From Vibrio sp. BS-M-Sm-2 (GTDB lineage: Bacteria > Pseudomonadota > Gammaproteobacteria > Enterobacterales > Vibrionaceae): DNA of 64,000 nt. The notes beneath the pieces were generated by a model. The model saw nothing but the letters and a program-made list of their open reading frames with translations. It did not search any database and was not told the origin of the DNA. The position numbers were made by a program, and so were the translations under genes. The stretch lies in contig NZ_CP167894.1 of the NCBI RefSeq assembly GCF_041504345.1, positions 1,426,001 through 1,490,000 of the forward strand, given 5' to 3'. This document shows positions 18,991-27,699 of the stretch, piece by piece (position 1 is the first letter of the stretch; every line of letters starts with the position of its first letter).

Positions 18991-19206
18991 ATGCCAATAG
19001 TTAAAGTACGTGAAAACGAACCGTTCGACGTTGCACTACGTCGTTTCAAGCGCTCTTGTGAAAAAGCAGGTATCCTTTCTGAAGTTCGCCGTCGCGAGCA
19101 CTACGAAAAGCCAACTACAGTTCGCAAACGCGCTAAAGCAGCAGCTCAAAAGCGTCACGCTAAGAAGCTAGCTCGCGAAAACGCACGTCGCGTTCGCCTG
19201 TACTAA
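18991..19206 (+). CDS. rpsU: 30S ribosomal protein S21
   Basis: The 71-residue basic protein ([21 protein letters not shown] to NARRVRLY) is bS21, which sits near the 3' end of 16S rRNA and aids translation initiation. Length and sequence are typical for the family. GAGGTGA lies seven bases before the ATG. It is the first gene of the macromolecular synthesis operon and is followed after 25 bases by a yqeY-type gene. Confidence 0.98.
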   Translation: MPIVKVRENEPFDVALRRFKRSCEKAGILSEVRRREHYEKPTTVRKRAKAAAQKRHAKKLARENARRVRLY

Positions 19207-19231
19207 TAACTTAATCCATAAGGACTGAGTT

Positions 19232-19675
19232 ATGGCTCTTATTGAACAACTCAAAGAAGAGCAAAAATTAGCGATGAAAGCCAAGGACAAACCGCGCCTT
19301 GGCACTATCCGCTTAGCTCTTTCAGCAATTAAGCAACGTGAAGTTGACGAACGGATCACTCTGAACGACGACGACATTCTTGCTGTATTAGTTAAAATGG
19401 TTAAGCAACGTCGCGATTCTGTTGCTCAATATGAATCGGCAAATCGTCAAGATCTTGCTGACGTGGAAAAAGCAGAAATTACGGTACTTGAAGGCTTTAT
19501 GCCTCAACCGCTAACTGATGAAGAAGTTATTGCACTACTTGATAGCGCAATCGCCGAAGCTCAACCAGCGGGCATGCAAGACATGGGTAAAGTAATGGCT
19601 ATCTTGAAACCACAAATTCAAGGGCGTGCAGATATGGGTAAAGTTAGTGGTTTAGTTCGTTCTAAACTCGCTTAA
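19232..19675 (+). CDS. GatB/YqeY family protein
   Basis: The 147-residue protein (MALIEQLKEEQKLAMKAKDK) belongs to the YqeY family, which resembles the C-terminal tRNA-binding tail domain of GatB. Family landmarks are RLGTIRLALSAIKQREVD, MVKQRRDSVAQYE, ITVLEGFMPQPLTDEE and MGKVMAILKPQIQGRADMGKV. Its role is not firmly established; a link to tRNA handling is inferred from the GatB similarity. The insertion of this gene between rpsU and dnaG is common in gammaproteobacteria outside the enterics. It is codirectional and 25 bases from rpsU. Confidence 0.9.
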   Translation: MALIEQLKEEQKLAMKAKDKPRLGTIRLALSAIKQREVDERITLNDDDILAVLVKMVKQRRDSVAQYESANRQDLADVEKAEITVLEGFMPQPLTDEEVIALLDSAIAEAQPAGMQDMGKVMAILKPQIQGRADMGKVSGLVRSKLA

Positions 19676-19693
19676 TCCCAAATCAAATTGCAA

Positions 19694-19729
19694 CAAGCCG
19701 TGCAATCCTTCGGAACGCACGGCTTGTTT
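19694..19729 (+). terminator. Intra-operon hairpin between yqeY and dnaG
   Basis: CAAGCCGTGC (19694-19703) pairs perfectly with GCACGGCTTG (19717-19726), followed only by a short TTTG. It may be a weak terminator or RNA-processing site that lowers dnaG relative to rpsU, as known for the E. coli operon. Confidence 0.6.
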
Positions 19730-19794
19730 GTATCTGTAACCTATTCAAACTATTATTATCCACACTCTCAGTTAGTGCATTTTTCTAAGGTTTT

Positions 19795-21546
19795 ATGGCA
19801 GGACACATCCCGCGTAGTTTCATCGATGATCTCCTAGCGCGTCTCGACATTGTCGACATTGTGGACGCACGCGTGAAACTTAAGAAAAAAGGCAAAAACT
19901 ATGGTGCTTGTTGCCCATTCCACAACGAAAAGACCCCTTCTTTTAGCGTAAGCCAAGAAAAACAGTTTTATCACTGCTTTGGTTGTGGCGTACACGGTAA
20001 TGCTATCGACTTCATTATGGAGTTCGAACGTCTCGATTTTGTTGAAGCTATTGAAGAGCTTGCCTCTTTCTTAGGCCTTGATGTTCCTAGAGAGCAGCGC
20101 AGCGGCGAGATATCAACAGCACCAAGAGCCAACAGCGAACAAAAACGTAACCTCTACGATTTGATGGGCGGCATCAGTAATTTTTACCGCTCTCAACTGA
20201 AAATATCAGCCAACAAACCTGCGATTGATTACCTAAAGAATCGCGGTCTGTCTGGCGAAATCGTCCAGAAATTTGGCATTGGTTATGTGGCCGATGAGTG
20301 GGACTTAGTTCGTAAGAACTTTGGCCAACAGAAAGAAGCCCAAGACATGCTCGTGACTGGCGGCATGTTAATAGAGAATGATAAAGGCAACCGATACGAC
20401 CGATTCCGTGGACGAGTGATGTTCCCGATTCGCGATCGTCGTGGTCGTGTGATTGGTTTTGGTGGTCGTGTATTAGAAGACGGCACACCAAAATATCTCA
20501 ATTCACCAGAAACGCCTATCTTCCATAAAGGTAAAGAGCTTTACGGCCTTTATGAAGTGTTACAAGCATACCGTGAACCGCCGCAAGTCCTTGTGGTTGA
20601 AGGCTACATGGATGTCGTAGCACTCGCGCAATATGGTGTTGATTACTCAGTAGCATCACTGGGCACCTCGACAACTGGTGACCACATTCAAATGCTGTTC
20701 CGTCAAACCAGTACTGTGGTTTGTTGTTACGATGGTGACCGAGCAGGTAAAGAAGCGGCATGGCGCGCACTAGAAAATGCGCTTGAGTACCTGAAAACAG
20801 GTAACACGCTTAAGTTTCTATTCTTGCCAGACGGTGAAGACCCAGATAGCTATATAAGAGAACACGGCAAAGCCGCTTTCGAACAGCTTGTTCATAATGC
20901 GACGCCGCTTTCAACTTATTTGTTCGATAACCTGATTGAAATACACAAGTTGAACTTGGGAACAACCGAAGGGAAATCAGCACTGCGAGCACACGCTAGC
21001 GCCTTGATTAACAAAATTCCTGACAGTTACTTCCAAGAATTGCTCGAAAAACTGCTCGATGAGCGGACTGGATTTGATAACCAATTACGACGTGCGCGAG
21101 TTCATACACAGAACCCGACACCTCAACCGCATAAAGAGCTGAAGCGCACTCCAATGCGTGAAGTTATCGCTTTGCTTATCCAAAATCCGAGCTATGCTGA
21201 TATGGTACCGGATTTATCAAGTGTCAAAGGCTTACAGTTGCCTGGACTAAGTTTATTCGTCGAAGTACTTGATAAATGCCACGAGCATCCCCATATCAAC
21301 ACAGGCCAATTATTAGAGCATTGGCGACACAATAAACATGAGGCTCTTCTGTCTCGTCTCGCGAGCTGGGAAATCCCCCTCGACGAAGACAATCAAGAAG
21401 ACATATTTTTAGACTCATTGGACAACATACTTGCCCAGTGCGTTGAAAAACAAATTGAAAACCTGCAGGCCAAAGCAAGAAGCGTCGGTTTATCAGCCGA
21501 AGAAAAAAGGGAGCTACTAGCTTTAATGCTAGATCTAAAAGCGTAA
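19795..21546 (+). CDS. dnaG: DNA primase
   Basis: The 583-residue protein synthesises RNA primers at the replication fork. The zinc-binding domain has Cys40, His43, Cys61 and Cys64 (CCPFHNEK, YHCFGCGVHG), the same numbering as E. coli. The TOPRIM catalytic core shows VVEGYMDVVALAQYG and the acidic CCYDGDRAGKEAAWRA. The C-terminal third is the helical DnaB-binding region and is less conserved. The length is close to E. coli (581). AAGG lies shortly before the ATG. It is third in rpsU-yqeY-dnaG-rpoD and begins after the intra-operon hairpin. Confidence 0.97.
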   Translation: MAGHIPRSFIDDLLARLDIVDIVDARVKLKKKGKNYGACCPFHNEKTPSFSVSQEKQFYHCFGCGVHGNAIDFIMEFERLDFVEAIEELASFLGLDVPREQRSGEISTAPRANSEQKRNLYDLMGGISNFYRSQLKISANKPAIDYLKNRGLSGEIVQKFGIGYVADEWDLVRKNFGQQKEAQDMLVTGGMLIENDKGNRYDRFRGRVMFPIRDRRGRVIGFGGRVLEDGTPKYLNSPETPIFHKGKELYGLYEVLQAYREPPQVLVVEGYMDVVALAQYGVDYSVASLGTSTTGDHIQMLFRQTSTVVCCYDGDRAGKEAAWRALENALEYLKTGNTLKFLFLPDGEDPDSYIREHGKAAFEQLVHNATPLSTYLFDNLIEIHKLNLGTTEGKSALRAHASALINKIPDSYFQELLEKLLDERTGFDNQLRRARVHTQNPTPQPHKELKRTPMREVIALLIQNPSYADMVPDLSSVKGLQLPGLSLFVEVLDKCHEHPHINTGQLLEHWRHNKHEALLSRLASWEIPLDEDNQEDIFLDSLDNILAQCVEKQIENLQAKARSVGLSAEEKRELLALMLDLKA

Positions 21547-21645
21547 CCCTGTTTGATTAGTCAGCATTTAATAAATTTGTTAACATAATTGGTTTGCATT
21601 TGAGAATGCAACGTCCTTCACCAGACCTGAAGTTGGATATCATCT

Positions 21646-23490
21646 ATGGATCAAAATCCGCAGTCACAGCTAAAATTACTTGTTATTAAAGGCAAGGAAC
21701 AAGGCTATCTGACCTACGCCGAAGTAAACGACCACCTACCTGCAGAAATCGTGGATTCTGAACAGGTAGAAGACATCATTCAAATGATCAACGACATGGG
21801 TATCAAGGTAGTTGAAACTGCACCTGATGCTGATGATCTAGCACTTAATGATGACGATGCCAATATAGATGAAGATGCAGCCGAAGCTGCAGCTGCTGCG
21901 CTTTCAAGCGTAGAAAGCGAGATTGGCCGTACTACTGACCCAGTTCGTATGTACATGCGTGAAATGGGTACGGTTGAACTACTGACTCGTGAAGGCGAAA
22001 TCGACATTGCGAAACGTATTGAAGATGGTATCAATACAGTTCAACTATCGGTTGCTGAGTACCCAGGCACTATTCCATACATCTTGGAACAGTTTGACCG
22101 CGTACAAGCAGAAGAGATTCGCTTAACAGACCTAATCAATGGCTTTGTTGACCCAGACGACGATGGCACAGCTGCGCCAACGGCGACTCACATCGGTTCA
22201 GAACTTGCTGAAACTGATCTGGAAGACGAAGACAAAGAAGACGCTGAAGACGACGAGGAAGAGGAAGAAGAAGATACAGGTATCGATCCTGAGCTTGCTC
22301 TTGAGAAGTTCACAGCGCTTCGTACTAGCTACCAGAACCGTCAGCTAGCGATCAACGAGTACGGCCATGAAAGCCCGAAAGCAACGCTTGCAACGACAAT
22401 GATGCAAGACGTATTCAAAGAGTTCCGTCTAACACCAAAACAGTTTGATTACCTAGTAAACGAACTGCGTAACTCTATGGATCGCGTACGTACTCAAGAA
22501 CGTCTAATCATGCGTCAAACGGTTGAGTACGGCAAAATGCCGAAGAAATCTTTCATTGCTCTATTTACTGGTAACGAATCTAGCGAAGCATGGTTGGATG
22601 AAGTTCTTGCTTCAGACAAGCCATATGCAGAAAAGATCAAACGTAACGAGCACGACATCCGTCGCTCTATCCAAAAACTGGATATGATCGAACGTGAAAC
22701 GTCTCTTACTGTTCAAAGCATCAAAGATATCAGCCGTCGTATGTCTATCGGTGAAGCGAAAGCTCGTCGTGCGAAGAAAGAGATGGTTGAAGCGAACTTA
22801 CGTCTAGTAATCTCGATTGCTAAGAAGTACACAAACCGTGGTCTACAATTCCTGGATCTAATCCAAGAAGGTAACATCGGTCTGATGAAAGCCGTAGATA
22901 AGTTTGAATACCGTCGTGGTTATAAGTTCTCTACTTACGCTACTTGGTGGATCCGTCAAGCAATCACTCGTTCGATTGCCGACCAAGCTCGTACTATCCG
23001 TATTCCGGTTCACATGATCGAAACGATCAACAAACTAAACCGTATCTCTCGTCAAATGCTACAAGAGATGGGTCGTGAACCACTTCCGGAAGAACTGGCT
23101 GAACGCATGCAAATGCCTGAAGACAAGATCCGTAAAGTACTGAAAATCGCTAAAGAGCCAATCTCAATGGAGACACCAATCGGTGACGACGAAGATTCGC
23201 ACCTAGGTGATTTCATCGAGGATACAACGCTAGAACTACCTTTAGACTCTGCAACGGCAACAAGCCTACGCGGTGCAACTAAAGACGTTCTTGCTGGCCT
23301 AACACCTCGTGAAGCTAAAGTACTGCGTATGCGTTTCGGTATCGACATGAACACTGACCACACTCTTGAAGAAGTGGGCAAGCAGTTCGACGTAACTCGT
23401 GAACGTATCCGTCAGATCGAAGCAAAAGCACTGCGTAAACTTCGTCACCCAAGCCGCTCAGAAACTCTGCGTAGCTTCCTAGACGAGTAA
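21646..23490 (+). CDS. rpoD: RNA polymerase sigma-70 factor RpoD
   Basis: This is the 614-residue primary sigma factor. Region 1.1 is at the N-terminus ([21 protein letters not shown]). Region 1.2 follows ([21 protein letters not shown]), then a non-conserved region with a strongly acidic stretch ([12 protein letters not shown]). Region 2 reads [20 protein letters not shown] and [20 protein letters not shown]. Region 3 follows, and region 4.2 ([20 protein letters not shown]) contacts the -35 element. The length matches E. coli (613). The gene is the last in the macromolecular synthesis operon, 99 bases after dnaG, and ends at a strong terminator. Confidence 0.98.
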   Translation: MDQNPQSQLKLLVIKGKEQGYLTYAEVNDHLPAEIVDSEQVEDIIQMINDMGIKVVETAPDADDLALNDDDANIDEDAAEAAAAALSSVESEIGRTTDPVRMYMREMGTVELLTREGEIDIAKRIEDGINTVQLSVAEYPGTIPYILEQFDRVQAEEIRLTDLINGFVDPDDDGTAAPTATHIGSELAETDLEDEDKEDAEDDEEEEEEDTGIDPELALEKFTALRTSYQNRQLAINEYGHESPKATLATTMMQDVFKEFRLTPKQFDYLVNELRNSMDRVRTQERLIMRQTVEYGKMPKKSFIALFTGNESSEAWLDEVLASDKPYAEKIKRNEHDIRRSIQKLDMIERETSLTVQSIKDISRRMSIGEAKARRAKKEMVEANLRLVISIAKKYTNRGLQFLDLIQEGNIGLMKAVDKFEYRRGYKFSTYATWWIRQAITRSIADQARTIRIPVHMIETINKLNRISRQMLQEMGREPLPEELAERMQMPEDKIRKVLKIAKEPISMETPIGDDEDSHLGDFIEDTTLELPLDSATATSLRGATKDVLAGLTPREAKVLRMRFGIDMNTDHTLEEVGKQFDVTRERIRQIEAKALRKLRHPSRSETLRSFLDE

Positions 23491-23530
23491 TCACACGCTT
23501 TAGTGTGGTTAGCTTTTAAGCATAAATAAG

Positions 23531-23559
23531 AAAAGGTGAGCGTTGGCTCACCTTTTTTT
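23531..23559 (+). terminator. Rho-independent terminator after rpoD
   Basis: AAAAGGTGAGC pairs with GCTCACCTTTTTT around a four-base loop, with seven T. It ends the rpsU-dnaG-rpoD operon. Confidence 0.9.
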
Positions 23560-23612
23560 ATCTGTGTGATTTAAGTGGCTAAGATGTAAGCGGAATTGCC
23601 CCTTATAGTGTC

Positions 23613-23641
23613 TAGACACCACTGAATGCTTCCCCTATAAT
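23613..23641 (+). promoter_or_regulatory. Sigma-70 promoter of the tRNA gene
   Basis: TAGACA (23613-23618) and a perfect TATAAT (23636-23641) are separated by 17 bases, with transcription expected a few bases upstream of the tRNA. The match to consensus is 11 of 12. Confidence 0.75.
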
Positions 23642-23652
23642 CTATGCCCTAC

Positions 23653-23728
23653 GGCCCCTTAGCTCAGTGGTTAGAGCGCACGACTCATAATCGTTCGGTC
23701 CCCAGTTCAAATCTGGGAGGGGCCACCA
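23653..23728 (+). tRNA. tRNA-Ile with CAU anticodon (reads AUA after lysidine modification)
   Basis: The 76-base cloverleaf has acceptor GGCCCCT/AGGGGCC, D stem GCTC/GAGC, anticodon loop CTCATAA, T stem CCCAG/CTGGG and an encoded CCA end. The CAU anticodon would normally be read as methionine. However, the body matches the enteric ileX tRNA, also found just downstream of rpoD, rather than initiator or elongator Met tRNA, so tRNA-Ile2 is the better call. The top pair of the anticodon stem is a C-U mismatch (positions 27 and 43). Confidence 0.9.
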
Positions 23729-23734
23729 AATTAG

Positions 23735-23770
23735 AAAAGCCAGAACAGTTCATGCTGCTCTGGCTTTTTG
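23735..23770 (+). terminator. Terminator after tRNA-Ile
   Basis: GCCAGA-A-CAG pairs with CTG-C-TCTGGC (about 23739-23764), followed by TTTTTG. Confidence 0.8.
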
Positions 23771-23932
23771 CTTTTCTAAATCTGTACAACTCACGCCCTG
23801 CACTTCCTAACCAATATCGAATCGTCCCGCATACAATTCCAATTGCCTCTCTGTGACTAAACATACTTTTCTTTTATAAAAAAATCGGCAATATGAGTGT
23901 ACACAAATCATTCAATAGTTCAGGGAAGACTC

Positions 23933-25201
23933 ATGAAAGACGAAACACTCTCGATTCACTTCGGTTACGACACTGATCCAACAACCAAATCGGTTGCCAC
24001 ACCTATTTATCAAACCGTCGCGTACGAATTCGATGACGCACAACACGGCGCCGATCTCTTCAACCTTGCGGTGCCAGGTAATATCTACACACGGATAATG
24101 AATCCAACCAATGACGTGTTAGAAAAACGCATGGCGGCCTTAGAAGGTGGGATTGCAGGCTTAGTCGTGAGTGCGGGCAGTGCTGCGATCAACTACGCGA
24201 TTCAGACGTTGGCACAAATAGGTGACAACATTGTTTCAACGCCTCAGCTTTACGGTGGTACTTACACTCTATTTGCTCACATGCTGCCAAACCAAGGAAT
24301 TGAAGTTCGTTTTGCTAAAGACGACAAACCTGAAAGCTTAGCGGCACTGATCGATGAAAAAACTAAGGCGGTTTACTGTGAAAGTATTGGTAACCCAGCA
24401 GGTAATATTATCGACTTAGAGCGTGTTGCAGAACTTGCTCACGCACAAGGTGTGCCTGTAATTGTTGATAATACGGTGGCAACGCCTGTGCTGTGTAAAC
24501 CTATCGATTTTGGTGCCGACATCGTGGTGCACTCACTAACCAAATACGTGGGTGGTCACGGTACAACGTTAGGTGGCGTGATTGTCGACTCAGGTAAATT
24601 CCCATGGGCACAGCACAAGGACCGCTTCCCTGTGTTTAATCAGCCAGAGCCTTCTTATCATGGCGTGGTTTATACCGAAGCCTTTGGTGAGGCTGCATTT
24701 ATTGGTCGCGCTAGAACGGTTCCACTACGCAATACAGGTGCAGCACTGTCACCCATGAATGCTTTCATGTTGATGCAAGGTTTGGAGACGTTGTCGTTAC
24801 GCATGGAGCGACACACAGAAAACGCATTGAAAGTGGCAGAATACCTCAGCCAACACGAAAAAGTCAGTTGGGTAAGCTACGCTGGTCTGCCTAGCTCAGA
24901 ATTCTACCCGCTTGCTGAAAAATACATGCAGGGTAAACCATCGGCTATTCTGTCTTTTGGTTTGAAGGACGGTTATGAAGCTGGTGTCCGCTTCTACGAC
25001 GCGCTACAAATCTTCAAGCGTTTAGTGAACATTGGTGATGCCAAGTCTCTGGCTTGTCACCCTGCTTCTACAACACACCGTCAATTAAGCGAAGCTGAAC
25101 AGAAACAAGCCGGAGTATCACCAGAGATGATTCGCCTTTCAGTCGGCATTGAGCACATCGAAGATATCTTGGCTGACCTAGAGCAAGCTCTTAACGCTTA
25201 A
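23933..25201 (+). CDS. metY: O-acetylhomoserine aminocarboxypropyltransferase/sulfhydrylase
   Basis: The 422-residue PLP enzyme (MKDETLSIHFGYDTDPTTKSVATPIYQTVAYEFDDAQHGA) belongs to the Cys/Met metabolism family. The PLP lysine is in VVHSLTKYVGGHGTTLGGVIVDSG. Family members make homocysteine from O-acetylhomoserine and sulfide, bypassing cystathionine; some also act on O-acetylserine. The start at 23933 follows GGGAAGA; a GTG start twelve codons upstream is in frame but unsupported. I see no MetJ-type box upstream. The gene is monocistronic, ending at a terminator. Confidence 0.92.
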   Translation: MKDETLSIHFGYDTDPTTKSVATPIYQTVAYEFDDAQHGADLFNLAVPGNIYTRIMNPTNDVLEKRMAALEGGIAGLVVSAGSAAINYAIQTLAQIGDNIVSTPQLYGGTYTLFAHMLPNQGIEVRFAKDDKPESLAALIDEKTKAVYCESIGNPAGNIIDLERVAELAHAQGVPVIVDNTVATPVLCKPIDFGADIVVHSLTKYVGGHGTTLGGVIVDSGKFPWAQHKDRFPVFNQPEPSYHGVVYTEAFGEAAFIGRARTVPLRNTGAALSPMNAFMLMQGLETLSLRMERHTENALKVAEYLSQHEKVSWVSYAGLPSSEFYPLAEKYMQGKPSAILSFGLKDGYEAGVRFYDALQIFKRLVNIGDAKSLACHPASTTHRQLSEAEQKQAGVSPEMIRLSVGIEHIEDILADLEQALNA

Positions 25202-25260
25202 TCAAGGTAGCGACACCGAGATATTAAAGTCTCATGCAGCATCAAAAAATTAACAGGTAC

Positions 25261-25290
25261 AAAAAAGCCCATCACTGGATGGGCTTCTTG
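25261..25290 (+). terminator. Rho-independent terminator after metY
   Basis: AAGCCCATC (25265-25273) pairs with GATGGGCTT (25278-25286), followed by CTTGTT. Confidence 0.75.
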
Positions 25291-25811
25291 TTATCTATGT
25301 GTCGAAAGACTATAAAAATTAGAGCTTTTTCTCTGTAATCTTTCACTACTCAACTATGTGAGAAAGTTGATGAACATTAAAGGTCGAAACTCACTACAAG
25401 TTCATAAACGAGAGAATCACCTAATTAATCTAAATCATAATTATTTTACTCGTTGAAATTAAATAATTTAGTCTGTAATAGAAACTTTAGAACCATCAAT
25501 GTAAAGAGGAATATTAGCTAAACTACTGCTTTATTTTTTAAATAAACGCGTACCAACAATAACACTTAAACCTTACCTCTTAAGCGGAATCACCTTCCCC
25601 TAATAGTTCTCTGTAGCGAAAAATTTATTGATTCACCGTCAGACTATTCCAAGAATAGTTCGCACATGGACTATGCATATCAACCAAAGCATACTTAAAC
25701 AACAATTAGGCGAGCTCACGTGTTTTAAAACCTGTTGCTCTCATCGTAGAAAGCTCGTCAGCCAAGGAAGCTTTTAAGGCATAGCATCCAAATTTCTAAT
25801 CCTTTCAAAAA
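25291..25811. other. 520-base AT-rich stretch with no recognisable gene
   Basis: I find no supported open frame on either strand. The only visible structure is a perfect inverted repeat ACTATTC-CAA-GAATAGT at 25643-25659. The stretch lies between the metY terminator and the 3' end of the AraC-type gene, so it carries no obvious promoter duty. Decayed sequence at the edge of an acquired segment is one explanation. Confidence 0.4.
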
Positions 25812-26627
25812 TCAATGCTGTTGATGTTGTTTCCTAAATTGCTCTGGCGTTACTCCGGTTAGCTTACGAAACATTTTAATAAAAGATGACCCTTGACTAT
25901 AACCCAGTAGGAAAGCAATTTCGTTGATTGATATAGATTCCTTCAATAATGTCATAGCTTTGACTAACTTTGCTCGTTGGCGCCAATCATTAAAACTCAT
26001 TCTTAGCTCTTTTTGAAAACGTCGAGCAAGCGTTCGCTCAGTACTAAATACACGCTTTGCCCATGTCTCTAAACTGGAGCTATCGGAAGGATCCTCCAGA
26101 AGGTGAGCCAAAATAGGTGCGAGTAATTTGTCATTACTCGAAGGAAGGTAATTTTCTATGGGCTCAGTTTTCGCGAGTCTTTCCATTAGCACATGGCTTA
26201 AGCACCTATCTTCCTCGGTCAACACAGCCGTTGTTTTTCGTTCTACTAAATCATCTATTATTGCTCTTAATAGTGGTGTTAGAGGGATCATACAAGCCTG
26301 CTTAGGTAGGCTTGGGCTAATACTTAAAGCAATATTAATAGCGCAATACTCTACATCACTTCGATTAAAAGCACGATGCTGCTGCTGTGCTGGGGTCCAA
26401 ATTGCGTAGTTGGCGGGACAAACCATTTTTTGCTTATCGACTTCCATCTCAAGTACACCTTGTTTGATTAGATGCAACTGCCCCCAAGCGTGTGAATGAG
26501 GCAGAGTTTCGGTTTGCGCCTCAAGAAAAAAATAATGAAAAAACACATCAGTAGGGAGCGTTTCATCCAGTCGCGGTATAAATGTTTTGCCTGTCGTGTT
26601 AGCTATGTTCTCTGTCGTGAACGGCAT
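25812..26627 (-). CDS. AraC-family transcriptional regulator with cupin sensor domain
   Basis: The 271-residue protein has an N-terminal cupin (LPHSHAWGQLHLIKQGVLEMEV and CPANYAIWTPAQQQHRAFN) with histidines that could bind a metal or ligand. The C-terminal AraC DNA-binding domain has two helix-turn-helix units (LETWAKRVFSTERTLARRFQ and INEIAFLLGYSQGSSFIKMF). It is divergent from an EamA transporter across 75 bases, so it most likely controls that exporter. The ligand cannot be told. Base composition is more AT-rich than the neighbouring core genes. Confidence 0.88.
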   Translation of the reverse strand: MPFTTENIANTTGKTFIPRLDETLPTDVFFHYFFLEAQTETLPHSHAWGQLHLIKQGVLEMEVDKQKMVCPANYAIWTPAQQQHRAFNRSDVEYCAINIALSISPSLPKQACMIPLTPLLRAIIDDLVERKTTAVLTEEDRCLSHVLMERLAKTEPIENYLPSSNDKLLAPILAHLLEDPSDSSSLETWAKRVFSTERTLARRFQKELRMSFNDWRQRAKLVKAMTLLKESISINEIAFLLGYSQGSSFIKMFRKLTGVTPEQFRKQHQQH

Positions 26628-26702
26628 ACAGCTTTCCCCTTCGTTGATGTGACAATTCTGTTAGTTGCTCTTTCGAAACCAGTCCCCATAACAGAGATTA
26701 TT

Positions 26703-27596
26703 ATGAATATTTTATTTCCTATTGCCGCCGTATTTATATGGGCAGCAAATGCTGTAATCAGTAAATTAGCAACCAGTGTGATAGAGCCTGGTGCCATAGC
26801 TTTCTATCGTTGGTTTTTTGCGCTGTTAATCCTATTGCCATTTTGCATTAAGCCAGTATGGCAACAGCGAGAGCAGATAAAGCCACTCATATTAAAATTA
26901 ACGATTTTGGCTTCACTCGGTATGGTGCTTAATCAATGCCTTGCGTATTACGCAGCCCATACGACTAGTGCGACAAATATAGCGGTCTTCTTATCATTAA
27001 TGCCGTTGTTTGGATTGTTTCTTGCTGTTCCACTATTGGGCAGCAAATTGAAAAAACAGGCACTATTTGGCGCCGTAATCTCTCTCTCAGGGTTAACGTA
27101 TATGTTGAGTGAAGGTAATCCTGTAACTTTGCTGTCTGATGGCATAAAGCAAGGTGATGGTTTAATGCTTATCTCTAGCTTGGCCTACGCTCTTTACTCA
27201 GTTTTACTTAATAAATGGAAACTGCCATTAAAGCCTTGGACGTCTGTTTTTTGCCAAGTCGTAATTGGTGCCCTGCTTCAATTACCCTTATTACTGAGCA
27301 GTGACTCCTACCTAGTCGCAATTGATGCTTTTCCTATGGTGCTTTTTGCTGCAGCTTTTGCTTCAGTTCTTGCCCCTTGGTTTTGGCTTCAAGGTGTGCA
27401 GCGTATTGGTGCTTCACAAGCCACATTATTCATGAATCTAGTTCCTGTGTTTACAGTCCTAATTAGCCTTATTTTCCTTGGTCAACAACCTACGATGTAC
27501 CATTTGATTGGCGGCGGTTGCGTTCTCGTTGGACTACTACTGGCTCAAATGAAAACTCTATCATTACGAGTAACCTTGAATCCTGAAGTAGCCTAG
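26703..27596 (+). CDS. EamA/DMT family transporter
   Basis: The 297-residue inner-membrane protein (MNILFPIAAVFIWAANAVISKLA) has ten predicted helices in two repeats of the EamA fold. Repeat one contains PGAIAFYRWFFALLILLPF and repeat two ASVLAPWFWLQGVQRIGASQATLFMNLVPVF. Members usually export amino acids or other small metabolites. The start at 26703 is chosen because the frame upstream of it overlaps the divergent araC-type gene and does not look like a membrane protein. Regulation by the adjacent AraC-type protein is inferred from orientation. Confidence 0.87.
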   Translation: MNILFPIAAVFIWAANAVISKLATSVIEPGAIAFYRWFFALLILLPFCIKPVWQQREQIKPLILKLTILASLGMVLNQCLAYYAAHTTSATNIAVFLSLMPLFGLFLAVPLLGSKLKKQALFGAVISLSGLTYMLSEGNPVTLLSDGIKQGDGLMLISSLAYALYSVLLNKWKLPLKPWTSVFCQVVIGALLQLPLLLSSDSYLVAIDAFPMVLFAAAFASVLAPWFWLQGVQRIGASQATLFMNLVPVFTVLISLIFLGQQPTMYHLIGGGCVLVGLLLAQMKTLSLRVTLNPEVA

Positions 27597-27630
27597 TGGG
27601 AGTTGGTTTAAGCGTTTAGCGTTAGTTAAA

Positions 27631-27660
27631 ATCCATCTCTAATGTGAGTTAGAGATGGAT
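27631..27660. terminator. Twelve-pair hairpin between convergent genes
   Basis: ATCCATCTCTAA (27631-27642) and TTAGAGATGGAT (27649-27660) are perfectly complementary around a six-base loop. TTTT follows on the minus strand only. It lies between the EamA gene and manA. A second stem, GAAAAGGA/TCCTTTTC (27667-27700), abuts the manA stop. Confidence 0.55.
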
Positions 27661-27699
27661 TGGGAAGAAAAGGATCCGACGTTTATATTGGCTCCTTTT

